A stretch of 64,000 nucleotides of DNA from Isoetes taiwanensis (Eukaryota; Streptophyta; Lycopodiopsida; Isoetales; Isoetaceae), in contig JAJEKV010000034.1 of assembly GCA_021234155.1 (NCBI GenBank), forward strand, positions 6,616,028 to 6,680,027, given 5' to 3'. Positions 37,081 to 47,561 of this stretch are shown here, piece by piece. Made by a program: the position numbers and the translations under genes. The notes beneath the pieces were generated by a model. That model did no database searches, was not told where the DNA came from, and worked only from the letters and a program-made list of their open reading frames with translations. Positions within the stretch are counted from its first letter, which is position 1. Every line of letters begins with the position of its first letter.

Positions 37081-38512
37081 CATTGTCGTGGAAGTTCTCA
37101 AGGCCTTTATGGTTATGTGATGGTCTGCCGGAATGAACTGAAGGAATCCTTGCTTACGATTAGTGCAGAGAGGTATGCAAAATGCTTGCCAAAATGCCAG
37201 AGATTAGTCTGCTATGGTCTGGGCAAAACGAATCTGCCTGTGACAGAAGGATTTCGTTTTCCGCACTGTTGTGAAGGTCGATGACGGCAGATTTGAAAGG
37301 TCGAAAAGGGGATACAGACAGGAATTGATAATCCCCTGTTGCCAGTGTTTGAATGGTTCGATTTGCTAAAAGAAGTCAGCAATGAGCGTGATTCCTTAGA
37401 ACGGTAAGCTACAGTTCGATGCAGAAAGTTTTGAACGACTCCTTAGATGATGGCCTCTGGTCCCGCTGCTAGTGGGGTACTCTGGAGCTGTGTTGCAGAG
37501 GAATGCGAAAGGCATCAACTATCCTTACCTTAGCTTAGTGAGAGCGAGCAGATGCTGGACTTTTGGAGTCAGAGGAGTCCTGTGAAAGAATCCATGCCAT
37601 CAAGGATTTATTGAATATCGCAGATTAAGAATGTAATTCCAGATGCCTTCTGTCGGTTCTTTGGAATTCGATGCCAATGTGGACTCAAATCTTCATAAGG
37701 AAAAAATCCCCTGGGAAGTCGACGAATGCGGGCCGGGTTTTTTAGAAACAGAGTGGATATGGCAGAAAAATCCTTCTGTGCTGCCTCAATAAGTGCTGGC
37801 ATAATAGAATTAGAGAGTTGCGCCGGAAATTTCGGCATGGGTGGGGCTGGCTCATCAGATGTGGCAGAAAAACCTTTCTATTCGTGAAGAACTTGATTCG
37901 TCTGTTGTGTGTATGGAGGCTGTGTGTAGAACAATGGGTCATGCTTGCTTGATTTGCAGAACAATGGGTCCTGCTTGTCTTCAAAATGAGTGACTTCGAT
38001 GAGAAAGTCGGCAGCCAAAGAACCATTGCCGGGACTGGCACGGATTTGACTTCTTTTCGAGCATCAACAAAATAGCAGAGCACCTCGGGCCCCGTTGCTC
38101 TGTTTTGCTTCTGTTTTGGTGGCTTGCTTGTGCTTGCCCAACAATGACCAGGAAGAGTGCCCAGAAAAGATTCGAGGAAGAAATGATGGGTCTAGTACTG
38201 GAGATCCAAAGGGCATCTCCAGCACAAACATTTTACTCATACTAAAAACATGGATTACCTGAGTCCAGAAAGAACTGATATATTCCCCTTGCAGGAATAG
38301 ATACGCAGAACAGAGTATGGGTATTCAAAAAAGTATCGATGATAATCCAAAAGTGACAAATAAAAGCACCTAATTTTGCCCCTTTCTGAAACATGGGCAG
38401 ATATCAGAGATAAGAAACGAAAGAAGTGTCGACATAGAATCAAATTTTTTTTTGCTGAAACTTTTGGAGATGCTTGAAAAGAAAATAAGAGGATGATCAT
38501 GAGCCCAAAAGA

Positions 38513-38530
38513 CCCTGGCATGAGGCGCCA
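38513..38530 (-). other. Primer binding site of nested element
   Basis: Minus-strand TGGCGCCTCATGCCAGGG, one base from the LTR. TGGCGCC is a common start of plant LTR-element primer sites. I did not identify the tRNA. Confidence 0.6.
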
Positions 38531-38531
38531 G

Positions 38532-38977
38532 TGTTGATATTTGGGGTTCTTGGCATCACCTTGCAGCAGCAGTCCATGACTGCCGGATCCCACAGGGCTG
38601 CCACAAATGCTCATGGATCAACAAAAGAAGATGGGAAGAACTCCAAGAACAAGAACAAAGCAAAGAATGAACAAAACAGGATCATATTGATGCTCCAAAA
38701 GGAGGTGCTCCAAAACGTGAGCAAAAACCTAAACAATGAGAGGAAATTCTCTCTCTATATAGTAGAGCAAAACCCTAACCCTAACTGACATCTCACCCTC
38801 CACAGATCTAGGCTAAATCTGGGCCATAGATTGTGGGGTCCAATATGACAACTACATGTGGCCTATGCCACCTACCACATATGTGGGCTAAATCTGGACC
38901 CTAGATCAAGTGGTCCAATGTGATAAATACATGTGGCCTATGCCACTCATACATATGTTTAGCCCAAAGGGCTAACA
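38532..38977 (-). repeat. LTR (right) of nested element
   Basis: 446 bp, same ends as the left LTR, followed by the GGAGG duplication. Confidence 0.9.
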
Positions 38978-39346
38978 GGAGGGGCGGATGGAGTGGACTA
39001 CCCTAAGCCATGTTCTTATGCCAGCCAAATCCATTGCCATGAATTCTGTCTGCAATGACCTCTGGAGACCCAAGCTTGTCAGTCCATCCTTGTGTCTGAG
39101 CCTTGGGTAGGATTCCATATGTGATGTACTGATCTCTGTCTATGCAGATATGTGGTGAACCATCCTTCGTGATGGTCATATGATGTTGATGTATGTACTA
39201 CTGACATGTATATTACGCTTCCGCACTGGAACTCTTCAAGGTTGCAGTGATACGTGGAGGGCCCTATATTAGCATGGAGCTGGTATGGGGGATGAACTCC
39301 TGTTTGTATACGGTGAGTGCACCGTATATGAGTAGGGGACGTCACA

Positions 39347-40918
39347 CCTACCAACAATTAGAAGAGAAGAAGCCAAACTTATTTTCGACATGAGGGACCT
39401 CAACGCCCAAAGCATTCGACACCTTAATGACAAGGATAGTAACCAAAGCACCTTCGGCAAAAAGATAGTTCAAGACCATAGCCAGGCTATTTGACAGCAA
39501 ATCTATCACAGAGGAGAGTCATGCGGCTTTACTCACCAAGAAGATGCACATGTATTGAGGGACAACGGCCACAAACCAGAAGCTGAAGGAATGCTAGTAC
39601 TTCCACGAGCTCCTTAGATGCAACATGAGGTTCAAAACTGTGGAGCGTGATCAAGTGCAACTAGAAAATACCACAAGACTAGAAGACACCATAGCACCGT
39701 AGAACATGACAACGTCTAAGACATCACATTGAGGAGATCAAACAGGTAAGACGAGAAGCTCGATGGAGAAGCGACTAGGAGAATTGAGTCAAAGAATCGA
39801 TGAATCAGCTAGAAACCTCACCAAACTATGACAACTCGCATGCAACTTCGCGAACCCAAGGATCGACGATTCGAAAGGCAACTAATGATGAAGAGAACAA
39901 TTCTTTAGGAGTCTAACCAAAGGAACTGTGCACAACTTCAAAAGGCACCTCTAAAGATCTTCAGACATTGTGAAGGGGAAGCAATTATCCAAGAACAAGA
40001 TTAAGAAGCAGACCGGAACGCCGAAGCATCAACGACCGTCACATCCTTAGTTAGCATGTGAAGCAGAAGCAAGTTGTGCCACAGCCGACAGACATTGGAG
40101 AGCTCAAACATATCAAAGAGTCTACCAATCGAGCACGAGCTGACGTACAAATAAGAGGATACAGATCTTCAACACCAGTGCACTAGGAGGAACATCGACA
40201 ACGATGCCATGGAGTACGGGTGCACCTCGAGGGGAGACACCAAGGGGGCCTAATAGCTTTAGTAGTATTTGTAATCATAATAGTGTAGGCTATATGCCTT
40301 GCATACATATTTCCCCTTGTTATTCCCTCTCTCTCTCACAGTGTAGCAAATCAAAGAAAAGGGTGCCGGACAATTTAAAGGCATGAAGCAAGGGGCATCC
40401 TCAACATTTGTCTGGCAATAAGCTACCGGCAAGAGATCACAACAATATCGAATCCAGAGGCATCCTTTAGCCGTCAAGATGAAGAATTCAACGTGGAGGA
40501 TGTTTGTCAACGAAACCACCTTCAGGCTTTTGGAAAGTAACACAATAGGGTTCAAGTGGTCAACCATGCCATCAAAACCACCAGTAATGGGAAGTCTCGA
40601 ATGAAGAAAGTTGACCTCTACATCCAGGAGGAGCTCAGAGTCTCAAGCAACTCGAAATAACGTTACCTTGCTGCTTCAAGAAGGCAACGAGTGGATGAGC
40701 TGCTAGCAAGATTGAGGAGCTACGATCGTATGGTCGAGTATGATAGGATTATGGATGATGACATCCATAATGGGATTGGAAGGCATTTCCTAATTTTCTC
40801 TTGAAAGGATAGCCCCAAGTTGAGATAAGCGTCAACGATTGGAAAGGAAATGCATAGGAGTAACTAAAATTATACACGATTGTTAATAGACATCCAACAT
40901 ATTGAAACCACTTGGGAG
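39347..40918 (+). mobile_element. Element B interior, part upstream of the 6.6-kb insertion
   Basis: It matches 26620-28287. It begins exactly at the end of the element A LTR, at a position internal to the homologous copy, so element A lies within element B. No intact ORF. Confidence 0.7.
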
Positions 40919-43005
40919 TCTTCAATGATTCGAACCAAAGTGGAAAGACAAAAAGCCTTTTGCCTTCTGAGACGCATCGAAAACCTGCTGAACATCTGGT
41001 CTATTTGATCGTGTGTATGCCCTACCAGTAAGAATCCGAGCTTTATTTTTCTGAAAATCTCTAGCTCCACTAGCATGGCACAGTAAGCAAAGAATGTTTG
41101 ATTTTTGTTCTCCCTGGTAGTGTTGTCAAGTTACAGGTAGAGCACTGGTGGTAACTGCTGTTGCTCGCAAAGAACCTTGTTAAGAATTGTAATTGTGAGG
41201 TTCGGATCACCATGCAAATTAGGATATGTCAAGAAGACTTTGCACTTTAGACTCCCCTTGAAGACCATGGCTCCTACAAGGTGGACCTTGACAAAGCATT
41301 CTTCTGGCACATCTTTTAGAATATTCAAGAAATGAGCAGAGTTGTCTTTTTTTGATCCATTTTTATCAATCACAACAGACATGTACTCAAGTGGATGCTC
41401 AAGAGCCTTTTTCCTATGCCTAGCAAGCTTCCTTATCTCAGCTGCTTGTTGGTCACGGTGTCTAGCGAGCTTCTGTTGCACAATATCTGTTGAAGGAAGC
41501 ATGTCAAAACAATTAAATGATGCAAGTACGAGAATGAAGAACTTGAGCTTACTTTTTACCACCTCTGTCCTTGCAGTTTCTTTTTGACTCTTTAATTCTA
41601 CACACGTTGAACACACAAACATTCTATGTCTTTGAGGAATTTTCACAAGACCAAATTCAGGTTTCCACAGTCTAGTGAAATGTGAGTAAGAGATGTGCTG
41701 AGACTGACTGCATGTCTCTTTGTATTCTTTGAAGAACATCTCTTTTTGTGATGTTATCTGTCAAAGGATACATATTGCTGTTTGGAAATTTTTCACATGT
41801 TTCTCTAAAGTATTTCTCCATCCAAGCCACAGCAGCCAGGGCATGCATTGTTACAACTCTTCCTGACCCGCAATGGTCATCAATGCTAGGGTTTTTGTCC
41901 AATCTTTTATGTATTCGAGACATTCTAGAGGAACCCAGACGGTTGACGACCATGAAGCATTTTTAACACACTTATTGACGGTTGATGAAGTGCAAGAAGG
42001 TGTGCCAGTCTGGCCTTACCGAATAGCCAAGTAGGCATTCTGGTCTGATATTGTCATGGAACTATAATTGTCTCTAATTGCATGAAGTTTAGCCATGTTG
42101 AATTTGCTAATGCAACTTTATGAACAGCATGGAGTTCTTAGAATTCTTCTTATTTTCTGCTCGTTCATCAGATTTCTTCTTTTTACTAGAGAACATGCTC
42201 TCAAACTGAAATCCACTTTGAATTTTTTTGAAGATTGGTTAGAGACATGTAATCTCATTGCTCCTTGTCAGGGTCTTCATCTTCTGAGAAGAGTTCCACT
42301 CTAGGAGTGATCTCCTCTTCTCTTAGTGGTGTGTTTCTAGAGGAAAATAAACCACGTGACACTATACCCGAAAAATTCAGAGGAAGAGTGTTAAATGTAG
42401 GTGATGGGCTATAGGATGTTGTGAGAGCAGAAGTTGTGGCATTATTTTGACTAGGAGTTCTAGCAAACATTTCTCTTATTGCAATTTGAAATTCTGCAAA
42501 CCCATGTGTCACAACAGTTGTGTGAAGAGGTGAGGATCTTACAACACCGTCTTCATTTGTAGTGAAGTCATGGTGAGAAATGTTGTGGAAAACCTCACAC
42601 TCATGTTGCGGGCGTGTTGCAGACCTTGTACTTCTTTCTGGAGCAGGAGAAGCTACAAATGGTGGGGGCAGTTTGCTTCGAATCACTTGTTGTGATGCAG
42701 CATTTGTAGTTTCTGGTGATGGTACAAGAGAAGGTGAGAGCCTGTTCTGCACAGGTGGAGATGGAAGGAAGGGAGGAGGCAACCTACTTCTCAAAGGGCT
42801 TGGTGACGGTTGGAAAGGTGGTGTTAGTTTGTTGTGTGCTGGACTTGGAGAATCATCTAGGAGTAACAAGGATATTATTGAGGCAAGAGATGAGGAAGCC
42901 TGGGCACCAGGAAAAAAACACATGTTGGTAGAGCATTTCCTCTGAAGTAGAGGAACTAGGCGCAACAAAAGGTGATAGAAGTCTGTTCTGGATGCGGTTA
43001 ACCAT
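40919..43005 (-). pseudogene. DUF7869-like (RNase H-like) gene, N-terminal and core part
   Basis: It reads from an ATG at 43005. The N-terminal part (to 42255, with a frame break near 42935) is proline/serine-rich, with a degenerate repeat of about 14 residues (QNRLLSPFVAP, SRLPPPFLPSP, SKLPPPFVASP). A coding-like exon at about 42029-42110 (MAKLHAIRDNYSSMTISD) ends at a GTAAGG donor. 41953-41672 has CFMVVNRLGSSRMSRIHKRL. After a one-base frame break near 41740, 41739-40919 carries CSTCVELK, a D in MSVVID, a stop (TAA, 41131-41133) in place of a residue before LDNTTRENKNQ, and GFLLVGHTHDQIDQMFSRFS. That last motif is the signature I associate with DUF7869 proteins of mobile elements. The three acidic positions suggest a DDE/RNase H fold; that is inference. 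The gene continues at 47561. Confidence 0.65.
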
Positions 43006-43307
43006 ATTCAACAATTGAAATACTAGAGAGACGGACGCAACTGATGCAACTTCTGCACGTTTGCTATTCGAGAATAAGAAGTGTCAACCCCAAGAAGAAG
43101 GCTGCTATTCCAGAATACACGTTAGCACAAAATTTGAACCATATGTATTCTGTTTTACATAGAATTATAGAAGTGTCCATGAGTGACCTTTAAAGGGAAT
43201 TTTTTTGACGCTCAGTTGTGTATCCTGGTTTCGCCGCTCAAGCCGCTCACATCCAGTGCCTTCGACCTCCTCTGCAGGACCTTATTCCATTTTGCATAGC
43301 GCCAAGA
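43006..43307. promoter_or_regulatory. Divergent intergenic region between ParB-like and DUF7869-like genes
   Basis: 302 bp separate the two start codons (43005 minus, 43308 plus). It contains palindromes TATTCGAGAATA (43065-43076) and CTATTCCAGAATAC (43105-43118) of the family repeated in intron 1. It probably serves as a shared promoter. Confidence 0.5.
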
Positions 43308-43757
43308 ATGGAGAGGTAAGGGAAAAAAGTAACATGTATGGGATTTTTGCAAAAATAATGTTTAGGTAGAGGCCAAAGTGTATTCCAGAATACACTTTGG
43401 CCTTTCGGTAGTAGCTAAAGTGTATTCCAGAATACATTTTGGCAACTACCAAAAGGCCAAATTGTATTCTGGAGGCCAAAGTGTATTCCGGAATACACTT
43501 TGGCTTAACCTAAAAGTCAAAGTGTAGTCTGGAATACACTTTGGCTTTTAGGTTCAGCCAAGGTGTATTTCGTTTGGCTTTTAGGTTAAGCCAAATACAC
43601 TTTGGCCTAACGCTAAAGGCCAAAGTGTATTCTTATGACAACTCTTTTTTCACTACAAAAACCATAAATTTAGAGCAAATTTAGCTTTCTTTTAGCTCAA
43701 ACAGACTGCTTTTGTACGTTTTAGTACCAGATGTTTGTTATTTTTATTCTGGAATAC
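43065..43757. repeat. Cluster of the palindrome GTATTCYRGAATAC
   Basis: Copies or near copies lie at 43065-43076, 43105-43118, 43380-43393, 43422-43435, 43483-43496, 43524-43537 (one change) and 43745-43757, with half sites at 43464 and 43626. Several sit in larger inverted repeats with the flank CCAAAGT/ACTTTGG (43374-43640), so intron 1 can fold extensively. More copies follow at 46161, 46224, 46495, 46556, 56158 and 56187. Confidence 0.85.
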
Positions 43758-44313
43758 AGTGTTCTGTTTCTTTTAGCTCATTCTAGTGTTGTTAATAACT
43801 GTGCTTTTGCAGGCAAGAACAAAATATCCCCAAGCCGAAGAGAACTATCAAGCTCACAAACAGAAAACCTATAGTAGAACAAGGGCAGGAGACTGCTGCG
43901 CCAAAGATTTACGAAAACTTCCAAACGCAGTGGTTTGTTACACGAGGTTTTCCAGGAAAGTACAGCAACATTACTTTCCTGTATGTTTGGCGAAGCCCGG
44001 GCCAGAAAAGCTATGATGACAGCGAGTTTGAGTGTGTGGGCTCTATTCAGCACGTGGAACCTGTTGATGGGCAGTTCAAGCAACAGCCAAGACTATCATT
44101 CATGATATCACAAGGCTTTATCGTCGTCCGATCTGTCAATCCTACGGCCCAGACTGTATGTTGAAGTCTCTGGACACCTCTCGTTTCTATTATGCTCAAT
44201 TATGATTGCGGATGCCTATGATTTGAAGATGTCAAATACGAGTTTGCCTAAGGTTTTGATGGTATATTGAGCCTCTATACGATTTCCCTTAAGGTTTTAG
44301 ATATGAAATACGG

Positions 44314-44395
44314 GGATTCGAACCTCTACCAAAATAACTCAATATCTTAATAAGACTACTTTAACCAATCTAACCAGTGAGCTAATATGACTATT
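44314..44395 (-). ncRNA. tRNA-derived SINE head, copy 1
   Basis: On the minus strand a Pol III A box (TAGCTCACTGG, 44384-44374) and a B box (GGTTCGAATCC, 44324-44314) stand about 50 bases apart. No tRNA cloverleaf with a complete acceptor stem is seen, hence a SINE rather than a tRNA gene. Confidence 0.65.
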
Positions 44396-44679
44396 TTTTA
44401 TCTTAAATCTATGTTTTTTTTGTAATAGCCCATTGAATTGTTTTAAGGATGTGGTCTATGGTTTCAAGAATTATATCTATATCAAATCCCCCTAGAACCC
44501 CCTGTTATTTTGCTACATATTCTAAACGAGGTGCACCCTGGACTACCACAGTCGTCCGATCTGTCAATCCTACGGCCCAGACTGTATGTTGGAGTCTCTG
44601 GACTGTATGTTGCCTAAGGTTTTGATGGTATATCGAGCCTCTATACGATTTCCCTTAAGGTTTTAGATATGAAATACGG

Positions 44680-44761
44680 GGATTCGAACCTCTACCAAAA
44701 TAACTCAATGTCCTAATAAGACTACTTTAACCAATCTAACCAGTGAGCTAATATGACTATT
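44680..44761 (-). ncRNA. tRNA-derived SINE head, copy 2
   Basis: B box GGTTCGAATCC at 44690-44680 and A box TAGCTCACTGG at 44750-44740, minus strand. It was copied by the local triplication rather than by a new insertion, since the flanks match. Confidence 0.65.
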
Positions 44762-44985
44762 TTTTATCTTAAATCTATGTTTTTTTGTAATAGCCCATTG
44801 AATTGTTTTAGGGATGTGGCCCAGACTGTATGTTGGAGTCTTTGGACACCTCTTGTTTCTATTATGCTCAATTATGATTGGGGATGCCTATGATTTGAAG
44901 ATGTCAAATACGAGTTTGCCTAAGGTTTTGATGGTATATCGAGCCTCTATATGATTTCCCTTAAGGTTTTAGATATGAAATATGG

Positions 44986-45067
44986 AGATTCGAACCTCTA
45001 CCAAAATAATTCAATGTCCTAATAAGACTACTTTAACCAATCTAACCAGTGAGCTAATATGACTATT
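44986..45067 (-). ncRNA. tRNA-derived SINE head, copy 3
   Basis: B box with one change (GGTTCGAATCT, 44996-44986) and intact A box (45056-45046), minus strand. Confidence 0.6.
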
Positions 45068-46487
45068 TTTTATCTTAAATCTATGTTTTTTTTATAATAG
45101 CCCATTGAATTGTTTTAGGGATGTGGTCTATGGTTTCAAGAATGATATCTATATCAAATCCCCCTGGAACCACAAGCAGGCATTGTCCACTACACTTGCC
45201 ACGGTTTCCAGTAGCAGAAATGAAGCACTAGACTACAGTGCTTCTGAAGATGAAGAAGATGGGCAAGGATATGGTAGTAGTGGATCTGGTAGTAAGGACG
45301 ATGACGTTGAGTCCGAGGAATCTGAACAGGAAGCACCACCACCACAAAAAAAGCAAAGTCCAATTGTGGCTACAAAAGAGCCAAAGAAAAGAAAAACCTT
45401 GCAGCTTGTAGTGGAGGAAGCACTTGAAGAAACTATTAAAAAGAGAAAGGAAAAAGGCAAGGCCCCGGGCGTGGCCATAAAAGAAAAAAATTTGACAAAC
45501 TGCAGAGAGGATGGAAGAAATAAACCAGCACAAATATGTGCAAGGTGTGATTTATCTTCCAGTCACCTGCATGAAGCTGCCACTGAAAGACGAGACTGGA
45601 GAGAGGCCACTTCAAGTAAGATAAATCTATGCTGATCATGTCAGAAACTTGAAGGACCAGATAAGGAGCAATCTAAATGCCCATATTGCTCCAATAGTAG
45701 TGCTTGTTGACAGGAGCCAGTGCATGGACCCGGCAAATTATGACAAAGAGTGTGCTGATCAGTACACACACTATGTGTTGGGGGGAAACCATACCTCTAA
45801 GACAAGCAGGCAATTGTTTAAAGAAAAACAAAATCCGAGATATCTCTCTGTTCTCTGTGCGGTGTATTGCGGCCTGACTGACGAAGAGGCAAAGATAGTG
45901 GCCAATACACACAACGCCGATAACGAGTACAAACTCAAAATGAGTTTTGTTGACGAAATAAGGTCTATGCACAGAGAATACTTGATTTTTAAAGAAAAGT
46001 ATGGTGATGACCTCAAAAAACATGCACCATCTCTGGAGCTAAAAAAAGCATGCGCAATTGAGTGCTGCCTCAAATACGATGAAGCTAACAAGAGGCACTC
46101 TTTAATTAGCCACGACAATTGGTTTCAACTTGCCTTCAGGGATGTAGGGTAAGAACTTTTGTATTCTGGAATAGCTCCCGCTCTCACGTATATTGTTTTT
46201 TCTACATGGAAACTTAGTATTGTGTATTTTGGAATACAATAAGCTGACTTTAAGTTGTTTTAATGCAGATTTGGGACTTGCAAAATAAAATATTTGCTGC
46301 CTTTGAGCGTGGAGAATTTAAAAGCAAGGAGAAAGCCTCTGAAAAGGAAAAAGGAAAAAAGAAATGACTATTACAGTTTGGAGGGAGCTGCAGGCCTTTA
46401 CCGACACCGCCATTCTTAAAAGGCTGCTCCAGAAGGTGGTGGATAAGGAGTTCACCTTGCAAGAGATGTTCGAGGAATTGCACAAGT

Positions 46488-46726
46488 AAGTTTTGTATTC
46501 CGGAATACGTTAATAATGCCTTCTGCTTGATTTTTGTGAATCTTCTAACTCAAGTGTATTCTGGAATACGTAATATGTTTACCTGTTTTTTGTTTAAACA
46601 ACCAAAAGAACATCATTGCATGCCAGACATGCTTGATGGAGCAGTTGACTTCTTCATCTTCTTCTTCGTAGTTACAAGCCTTCTTAAGCAAGTTGATTGT
46701 TCTCTGACATAAATGATTGTCTGATT
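46488..46726. other. Junction between the convergent genes
   Basis: It holds two more palindromes, 46495-46508 (GTATTCCGGAATAC, exact) and 46556-46569 (GTATTCTGGAATAC). The methyltransferase exons expected after exon 4 are absent, so this is probably an internal deletion. Confidence 0.45.
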
Positions 46727-47561
46727 TCAATTTGAAATCATAGCACTCAATTGTCGTAAGTCTAGCTCATCCCTACATCCGACTTTTTTAGCCTTTTTGC
46801 CCTTTCCTTGACTTCTTATTTCTAGCTCATACCTACCTTCAAAAGCATTTTTTGAATGTGTAGCAAGCCAATGAATCTCGAGTTTAGTTACGAGCCCTTC
46901 CTCTTTGATTGTGTCAAGTACTTTTTCATCCTCCTCAGTCGGAAGAGCAATCAGCATACCTTTGGTAATTTTTGTGACATTACCTGCAGGCTCATTCTTG
47001 TGCCTTGGTTCGAGGTACATGACCTAGTCCTCATCTTCATGTACTGCAACTGCTATTGCAGCATTGCTTGGACCTGCTTGGTCCTGTGGTTGGTGGAAAG
47101 CATTAGGCCACTTAAAAGGTTCTTGCAACTGCCCCAGAGCTAGGATCTAAATCACCGTCTTTTGTTCTAGAAAGAAGCCTCTCCACCACATTTGATCTTC
47201 TTCAGTGAAGTACTTAAAACTCGTGGAAATTCCTTTTTCAATGGATTTCAAGGAAGTAACTGGGGTACTTTTCTGCTGCTTTGACACTTTTGGATTTTTT
47301 AGAGAAAGTTGCTCAGCATATTCCATCGAACAAGTGTCTGGAACAGATTTAAGGAAGCGCAATCCCTCTACCGAACTTCACTCTTTAGTTGTAGTGTACT
47401 TCTGTCCCTGCAAAAAGCTCTCTCCATTCCTCAACTAGAACTTGATGTGATGTTGAAACGCAATATCATTTAGCTTGTTCACAGCTTGTTCTCTGTTTGC
47501 ACATTGAGAGAAAACAAATTCCCTGAAGTTGGCAGTCTCCTTTAGAAGCTCAACCACTGTA
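46727..47561 (-). pseudogene. DUF7869-like gene, C-terminal part
   Basis: Continuation of the gene that runs out of the left end at 40919. Reading minus from 47561: TVVELLKETANFREFVFSQC, FQHHIKF, a TAG, LRNGESFLQGQKYTTTKE, a TGA, GLRFLKSVPDTCSMEYAEQL, KYFTEEDQMWWRGFFLEQK. Then MYLEPRHKNEPAG, LIALPTEEDEKVLD and IHWLATHSKNAFEGRYELE come before a stop at 46727-46729. The two internal stops (one in place of what is probably a tryptophan) make it non-functional. It converges tail to tail with the ParB-like gene. Confidence 0.6.

Larger units (their letters stand above)
34957..38982 (-). mobile_element. Young non-autonomous LTR retrotransposon nested in LTR
   Basis: Two 446-bp LTRs bound a 3.1-kb interior, with a 5-bp target duplication GGAGG (34957-34961 and 38978-38982). 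Orientation is minus: next to the right LTR, reading leftwards, is TGGCGCCTCATGCCAGGG, a plausible primer binding site. Next to the left LTR, on the same strand, is GGTGGGGGGGAG, a polypurine tract. The interior carries no gag, reverse transcriptase or integrase motif, only repeats, so the element would depend on proteins supplied in trans (LARD/TRIM-like). Confidence 0.9.
33788..39346 (+). mobile_element. 3' LTR of element A, split by a nested element
   Basis: It starts TGTGACGTTCCAGC and ends GGGGACGTCACA. Removing the nested element and one target duplicate (34962-38982) leaves about 1538 bp, close to the 1552-bp LTR at 18868 and sharing its blocks in the same order. A TATA-like CTATATAGG lies near 34084. 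The two LTRs are too diverged to be a pair from one insertion. Confidence 0.8.
44123..45118 (+). repeat. Triplicated exon-intron segment inside intron 2
   Basis: Three diverged direct copies begin near 44123, 44551 and 44821. Each carries part of the exon 2 end (CGGCCCAGACTGTATGTTG) and the same intron sequence. The first also includes a copy of the exon 3 start at about 44450 in which the tryptophan codon TGG of SPWN has become TAG. Spacing of the shared SINE B box is 366 and 306 bp. Confidence 0.75.
43308..46487 (+). pseudogene. ParB-like gene (N-terminal half of ParB-like/methyltransferase gene)
   Basis: Exon 1 (43308-43315, ATGGAGAG) joins in frame across intron 1 (43316-43812, GTAAGG to TTTTGCAG) to exon 2 (43813-44155: MERQEQNIPKPK, QTQWFVTRGFPGKYSNITF). 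Intron 2 (44156-45118) contains a triplicated SINE segment. Exon 3 (45119 to about 46142) has DVVYGFKNDIYIKSPWNHKQ, an acidic, basic and proline stretch, then after a frame break near 45545 GVIYLPVTCMKLPL and LKDQIRSNLN, PIVVLVD and THYVLGGNHTSK, which resembles the ParB N-terminal fold ('GGxHR' box), then VYCGLTDEEAKIVANTHNAD. A TAA lies at 45622-45624. Exon 4 (46269-46487) has IWDLQNKIFAAFERGEFK and, after a further frame break, VWRELQAF and LQKVVDKEFTLQEM, ending at a GTAAGT donor. No methyltransferase exons follow in this copy. Confidence 0.6.
40919..47561. mobile_element. Circularly permuted insertion with ParB-like and DUF7869-like genes
   Basis: The flanks (…CTTGG-GAG and ATTGGTCACC…) are contiguous in the first copy of the retroelement, CTTGGTGAG/ATTGATCACC at 28279-28297, apart from one missing base. 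At the left end the minus strand reads LVRIIE plus GA of the next codon. At the right end it begins T, ACA, GTG and so on, TVVELLKETANF. Joining right end to left end gives a continuous frame, E-D-T-V-V-E-L-L, with no extra or lost base. The segment is therefore one turn of a circle (or of a tandem array) opened inside the DUF7869-like gene. It has no terminal inverted repeats and no clear target duplication. Length is 6643 bp. Confidence 0.75.

Noticed and set aside
18868-39346. LTRs at 18868 and 33788 as the pair of one element.
   Set aside because: They are much more diverged from each other than the 18868 LTR is from the stub at 50442, and the right flank of the 33788 LTR is element-internal sequence.
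43065-43757. Reading the palindromes simply as heat-shock elements.
   Set aside because: They do contain TTCnnGAA, but they sit largely in introns, are longer than needed and are confined to the ParB/methylase element. Kept only as an alternative.
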